Assembly: GCF_964340395.1 (NCBI RefSeq)
Contig: NC_135565.1
Location: 13,909,209 to 13,973,208 of the forward strand
Source: Glandiceps talaboti
Lineage: Eukaryota; Hemichordata; Enteropneusta; Spengelidae
Length of the DNA stretch: 64,000 bases
Reading direction: 5' to 3'
The translations under genes were made by a program, and so were the position numbers. Positions 59,760-64,000 of the stretch are shown here, piece by piece (within the stretch, counting starts at the first letter, position 1; each line of letters starts with the position of its first letter). The notes beneath the pieces are model-generated. The model worked only from the letters and a program-made list of their open reading frames with translations, did no database searches and had not been told where the DNA came from.

Positions 59760-61679
59760 TCAAGTACGTAGACCTTGGTGAAATCTGATTTTTAAAGAAC
59801 TGAAACAATATTAGATATTTGGGATTTACTTTAAAATTTTATTATTTGACTCTTGAGTACAAATTTTCATAAGTAACAATGAGCCCAGAGTCCGTGAACA
59901 TTCATTCTTGCAATATTAGACATGTCTTTTCCCTTTATTTTGATATTAATTATGTGACTTTCACAATTTGCTGATTATGTACCATACATCTTTTATATCA
60001 AGTCAGCAATGTTTATTGTATCCTCTTTCTCCCAAGTGGTATTTCTACACATCTAACTACTAGTCAGGCAAAACAGGGTTAATTTCAATATACCCCATAA
60101 AGGCATGTAGAACAGACAATTTTTACTCTCAAAACTGTTGAAAACTGATTTCCTGAAAAAAAGTGAAATTTTAGAAATGTTTTTTTCTTCATATTAATAG
60201 TTGATATCCACAATTTGCATACCCTTCAAATATTGCCAGCAAGAAATGTAACGTTCAAAATGTTCTATGAAGGACAAAAACAATATGAAGAATGCTGTTT
60301 CAATGTATAGTTTCTGTTGTAAAAAATATACAAAAAGAACTTTGCTCTGAATGATTTATAATTTATAATTAGAGATCATACATTTGTTGACCTTTGACCT
60401 TCCTAGACCAATGTGAGTCAGAAATTTTGATCTATTCAGTTTTGAAGTTTGTTGTGATTTATTGAGCCATGACAAATAATGAAAAATGTGTCACGATCTC
60501 TGAACCTGTGACAGTATAATAGTATTGAGAAATGATACACAAACATTGTGAGTTATACGTGACATGTTAGTATGACATGTATCTAGTACTTACATACTGC
60601 TAGTTAACATCTGATGCTAGATTTCATTTCAATAAGTATATGTCTAATTATGTCAAATAATATATTTATGACACATAAAGTGGAACTTTTGTTTCAAGCC
60701 CTATAATAGTTAATAGTGCCCATATAGACAAGGATTGGGTATTTATTTTGGAATTTTTTTAATTCATAAAACAATTTTATCAGGCGTAATTTCCTACTTG
60801 AAAAAAAATCAAATTGGAACAATTTCCATATGCCAAGTTCTTGTTTGCAACTCAACTTACTATTATAGATAAAGATGACAGACAAAGTTTACCGTAATTA
60901 TATCAAGTGTAGATAAAAACTATTGTAGCGACTGTGAAATTCATAATAGATAGTTTCAAGATAACGGACAATGCCTGATATTCTTTTTTGCTTTGTAGTC
61001 TATAGTGTATTTTCATTCTTGCAAACTACAGCTGTTATTTCTACCGCGACACAGCGAAATAACAAACAACCTCTTGGTGATGCATCTTAGATGTTGTCAT
61101 AAAAGAGGTTGTGGTTTACGCCAATGCATATTTTGGGTTTTGGCTCACATATTCCCCTTTATTTATTCTATGTATGTCTGTATCCTCCTCTGGGGATAAA
61201 TGAACATTTAATCCATTTAAGAATGACTTTATACTTGATACTATTCTGCCATTTCAGGTGTATTTGATATAGGCAACAAACATATATCTAAATTGAAATA
61301 CTGATATGAGTATGGTATACTATTACATGTACACTTTCTGTCAAGCTCTAGTTAGTTGGTTTAAGTTTCAGTATTTAGCAGTTTCAGCTGTATCATATCT
61401 GATATGAGTGTCATTTCAATAAATATATATTTAATTATGTGTATACTATATTTAGTAACATATATGTATACTTTTGTGGCTGTACTTAAATTTTGATATT
61501 TTGCCATTTTGACTCTGTAGAATAATTTTAATTGATTTCAGTTCAAAGTTTTTAGAATTGAAAACATATTCAAAACAAAGGATACTAAACAATGAAAATA
61601 CAGTGAAATAAAGAAATTGAACTGATTTCACCACATCAGACTTTAATCGGATTGGTGTATTTACTAATAATGGTAAAAC
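59760..61679. other. No gene recognised
   Basis: Very AT-rich sequence. A short related pair, near 60622-60665 and 61400-61440, shares CATTTCAATAA and TTAATTATGT-like words. Nothing else was found. Confidence 0.5.
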
Positions 61680-61990
61680 AAAAAAGGGAAAAGAAACTAT
61701 ATTTTTTTTAAAAAAGGACAGGCGAATAAAAATGAAAATAGCACCAGAAATTATCAAAGATGTACTGAGACCTGTGTTTAGGAGTACTCATTTGACTATG
61801 ACACTAGGGTAAAACAAGCAACTAAGTTTTTGAAAAAAATAATAATGAAAATACCATAAGTCGATCATCACAGATAATTAGACCAATGGTTATGGGATAT
61901 TTACTTGACTAATGACACGTAGTAAAAAAAAACGGAACTAGGTTTTTAAGAGGACAGGCCAATAAAAGATCAAAAATAGTATCAATTGGT
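61680..61990. repeat. Diverged tandem repeat of about 110-120 bp
   Basis: AGGACAGGCGAATAAAAATG (about 61717) recurs as AGGACAGGCCAATAAAAGAT (about 61951). A middle copy near 61830 keeps only the ATAATGAAAATA part, and ATTTGACTATGACAC and ACTTGACTAATGACAC also pair. Confidence 0.5.
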
Positions 61991-62076
61991 ACGGTTCTGT
62001 GTGTAAAGAATTTGCAATATGCAATATATCTCAGGCGACCTTTTCCACTTGTGTTTTGGAAATATCATTTTCTAGT

Positions 62077-62278
62077 AAAGGATAGTGTTTTAATGGAGTC
62101 AGGCTGGTGTGAGCCATCAACACATTCCTATGAACTGAATCAGATCACAGAGAAACGGGCCAGCAGAGATCAGAGTGACTTGGCCTGCAATGTAAACTAT
62201 TTGCAAGATGGCAAAATTGAAACCTCAAGTGATCTGGAAAATAAAACAGCTGGATGTTTTGGAGGCAAGGGTTTCTGA
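62077..62278 (+). CDS. Possible terminal exon, unidentified
   Basis: After a good acceptor (TATCATTTTCTAG) the frame reads MESGWCEPSTHSYELNQI, then EKRASRDQSDLAC and a Cys/Gly-ending tail, to TGA at 62276-62278. Base and amino-acid use are coding-like and richer in G and C than the surroundings, and AATAAA follows the stop within two bases (62279-62284). I recognise no domain, and no partner exon upstream was found. Confidence 0.35.
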
Positions 62279-62629
62279 ATAAAATGCACTTTAGATTTTT
62301 TTACTCTAACAGAACACAAAATGAAATATTTGTTTAGAGAATTTGAAAGTATGTTCACAGTGGTAGATAAATCTCTAATGCTACAAATGACAAGATTTTT
62401 ATTTGTAGTGTAACAGTAGGTCACACTCATTGGTATTACAAGATGGATATGAAATAGCCACGTACTAACTTGGCTGACATTAAAAAATCACAATTTTTTT
62501 TTTATCATACTGTTTGATAGACATGTATTGAAATTTTGTGTTTTTTTAGCCTACTATGTTATTTATCATTTACACTTTCTTGGGATGCCAAGTCATTATA
62601 CTGCAGCTGTGTAACGGTTTGTCCTTACA

Positions 62630-62674
62630 CCCCCCCCCCCCTCACACACACACACACATACACACACACACACA

Positions 62675-62715
<41 letters not shown>

Positions 62716-62722
62716 ACACACC
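62630..62722. repeat. C tract and (CA)n microsatellite
   Basis: A run of C residues, then CACACA with TACACA interruptions. Confidence 0.95.
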
Positions 62723-63524
62723 ACCACCTCCCTTTTCTATTGTTTCTATTGTTTGGTGAACTTGGTTCAAAAGTTTGTATCAAATTGAATCAATGAAATA
62801 TATACTACAATCTCTCTATATATATTTAGCATATTTAAATATCATTGAAATGAAATAGTTCAAGCTCAGCCAATCAATTTGTTCCTAAAGATTCACATTC
62901 TTTCATTGGGCTGACTTCAGTTAAATTCAGAAGAGCGCCCTCAATCGACAATGAGGCATATATATCTCGGCTGAAATGTCAACATTCCCACAACAGTTTC
63001 ACCTTCAATGCATAGAATTGCTTATGCTAGTAATGTAAACACCAACAAATACTACATGTCCATATCGAGTCAACATTTTCATCTTATGGCCAACTTTAGA
63101 TTATACACAGAACTAAATAGGTAATTACTGACTATAAAGAATCTATTGTGGTAGGTTTTAAAAAATATCTAAATATTTACATGAGATATAAGTAACCATT
63201 GACATTGTCCTTTCAGCTGTGGTTAAGTATATTGATGCTTTTAACTCTAACATTCTTCTTCTGTGAAAATAAAGGAAAATTGTGTTTTTTTCAATTAAAA
63301 ATAGCACTTTGTGTTCACTCAACTCAACATTCATGTTATGATGGTCTCAATGAAATGGGGTTTATCGGATTTCAAGGTCTGTTAGAGTACTTCAAATCAG
63401 GTCATCTGAGGTCAGAGATTAATATGGCATCACCTAAGGTTACATTGAGAAGTGTGAATATCTTAGAATGTTATTATATATAGGCTATATGAATACATTT
63501 ATTATTATACCTGATTGCTTTGAA

Positions 63525-63722
63525 TAAACTTGTTTGTGGTGGAGTGGTTAAACCACTTGCCTGTTACCTGCAGGGTCAAACCCATTCTAGGTTTGATTAA
63601 ATTTACCGTACTGTAAGTAAGAAGAGTGTCTTTCAGTTTGACTCTACCGAACAACGCAGGTTTTCCCCAGGTACTCAGGTACTTTGGTTTCCCCCTGCAC
63701 TAAACACTGGACCCTCATCCTG
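63525..63722 (+). mobile_element. Second tRNA-derived SINE-like element
   Basis: The head GTGGTGGAGTGGTTAAACCA resembles a tRNA with box A, and GGGTCAAACCC resembles box B. The body contains AGGTTTTCCCCAGGTACTCA and GGTTTCCCCCTGCAC, a phrase found in many invertebrate SINE bodies. The 3' end is not clear. Confidence 0.6.
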
Positions 63723-64000
63723 TTATTTATTAGTTTTTTCATAAACTATACTAATTTGTTTATTTATTTATCTATTTATTTATTTACCATCCAACAGGCA
63801 AATTATGATAATTGTCTTATTATTTCTGTTTCAATACATATAACTGAGAATATATGATTCCTTTACTGCACTCATAATTATTTTTTCCTCTTTTACCAAT
63901 TTTCATTAGGTGGAATATTCCTTGGGGACAAATTATCTTAAGAATAGAAGCTCTTTAGTTCTATCAAAACTTAGCTGTATGAAAGCTCATTCCCAGTTCT

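Noticed and set aside
63199-63483. Possible exon after a CTTTCAG acceptor
   Set aside because: The start is hydrophobic and T-rich, the end runs into AT-rich sequence and no domain is visible. Weaker than the 62.1 kb candidate.

Overview
The window is eukaryotic, animal nuclear DNA. Genes are split into short exons with GT-AG introns, the DNA is AT-rich, and simple repeats, minisatellites, foldback elements, tRNA-derived SINEs and decayed non-LTR retrotransposons fill most of the space. Gene content (an almost vertebrate-like RUVBL2, a RIPK-like kinase, an NHL-repeat exon) points to an invertebrate. A marine deuterostome (hemichordate or cephalochordate) or a lophotrochozoan fits best; the sequence alone does not settle it.

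Layout. 1-3.4 kb: no intact gene, but it holds a stray, almost perfect copy of RUVBL2 coding exon 3 with its intron flanks. 3.6-10.5 kb (+): eight phase-consistent exons of a RIPK-like kinase; its introns carry a 1.3 kb TTA-flanked inverted-repeat element, a LINE fragment, a MITE and hairpins. 10.5-13.7 kb: repeats. 13.75-17.5 kb (-): a four-exon gene resembling the C14orf93 family, with a large interrupted foldback element in one intron. 17.6-28 kb: no confident gene; long and short forms of one foldback family, a SINE and one hypothetical ORF. 27.95-29.56 kb: a 48-bp minisatellite, followed directly by an 11 kb array of a 47-bp satellite (29.56-40.53 kb) with higher-order structure. 41-43.3 kb (+): a 66-bp tandem repeat, a cluster of X-box-like motifs, then the last exon of an NHL-repeat protein. 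45.54-55.12 kb (+): complete RUVBL2, 13 exons, 465 codons. 55.1-64 kb: 3' flank, a SINE, a long tetranucleotide array, a possible terminal exon near 62.1 kb and a second SINE type.

The genes do not form a visible functional unit. The most unusual signal is in and around RUVBL2: decayed tandem copies of exon 8 and exon 10 sequence lie inside its introns, exon 3 is copied 46 kb upstream, and intron 7 carries a 22-bp-period array of perfect SRF-type CArG boxes. The foldback elements, and the link between the 48-bp satellite unit and a dispersed inverted repeat, are the other main findings. All family names rest on reading motifs by eye; no search was run.
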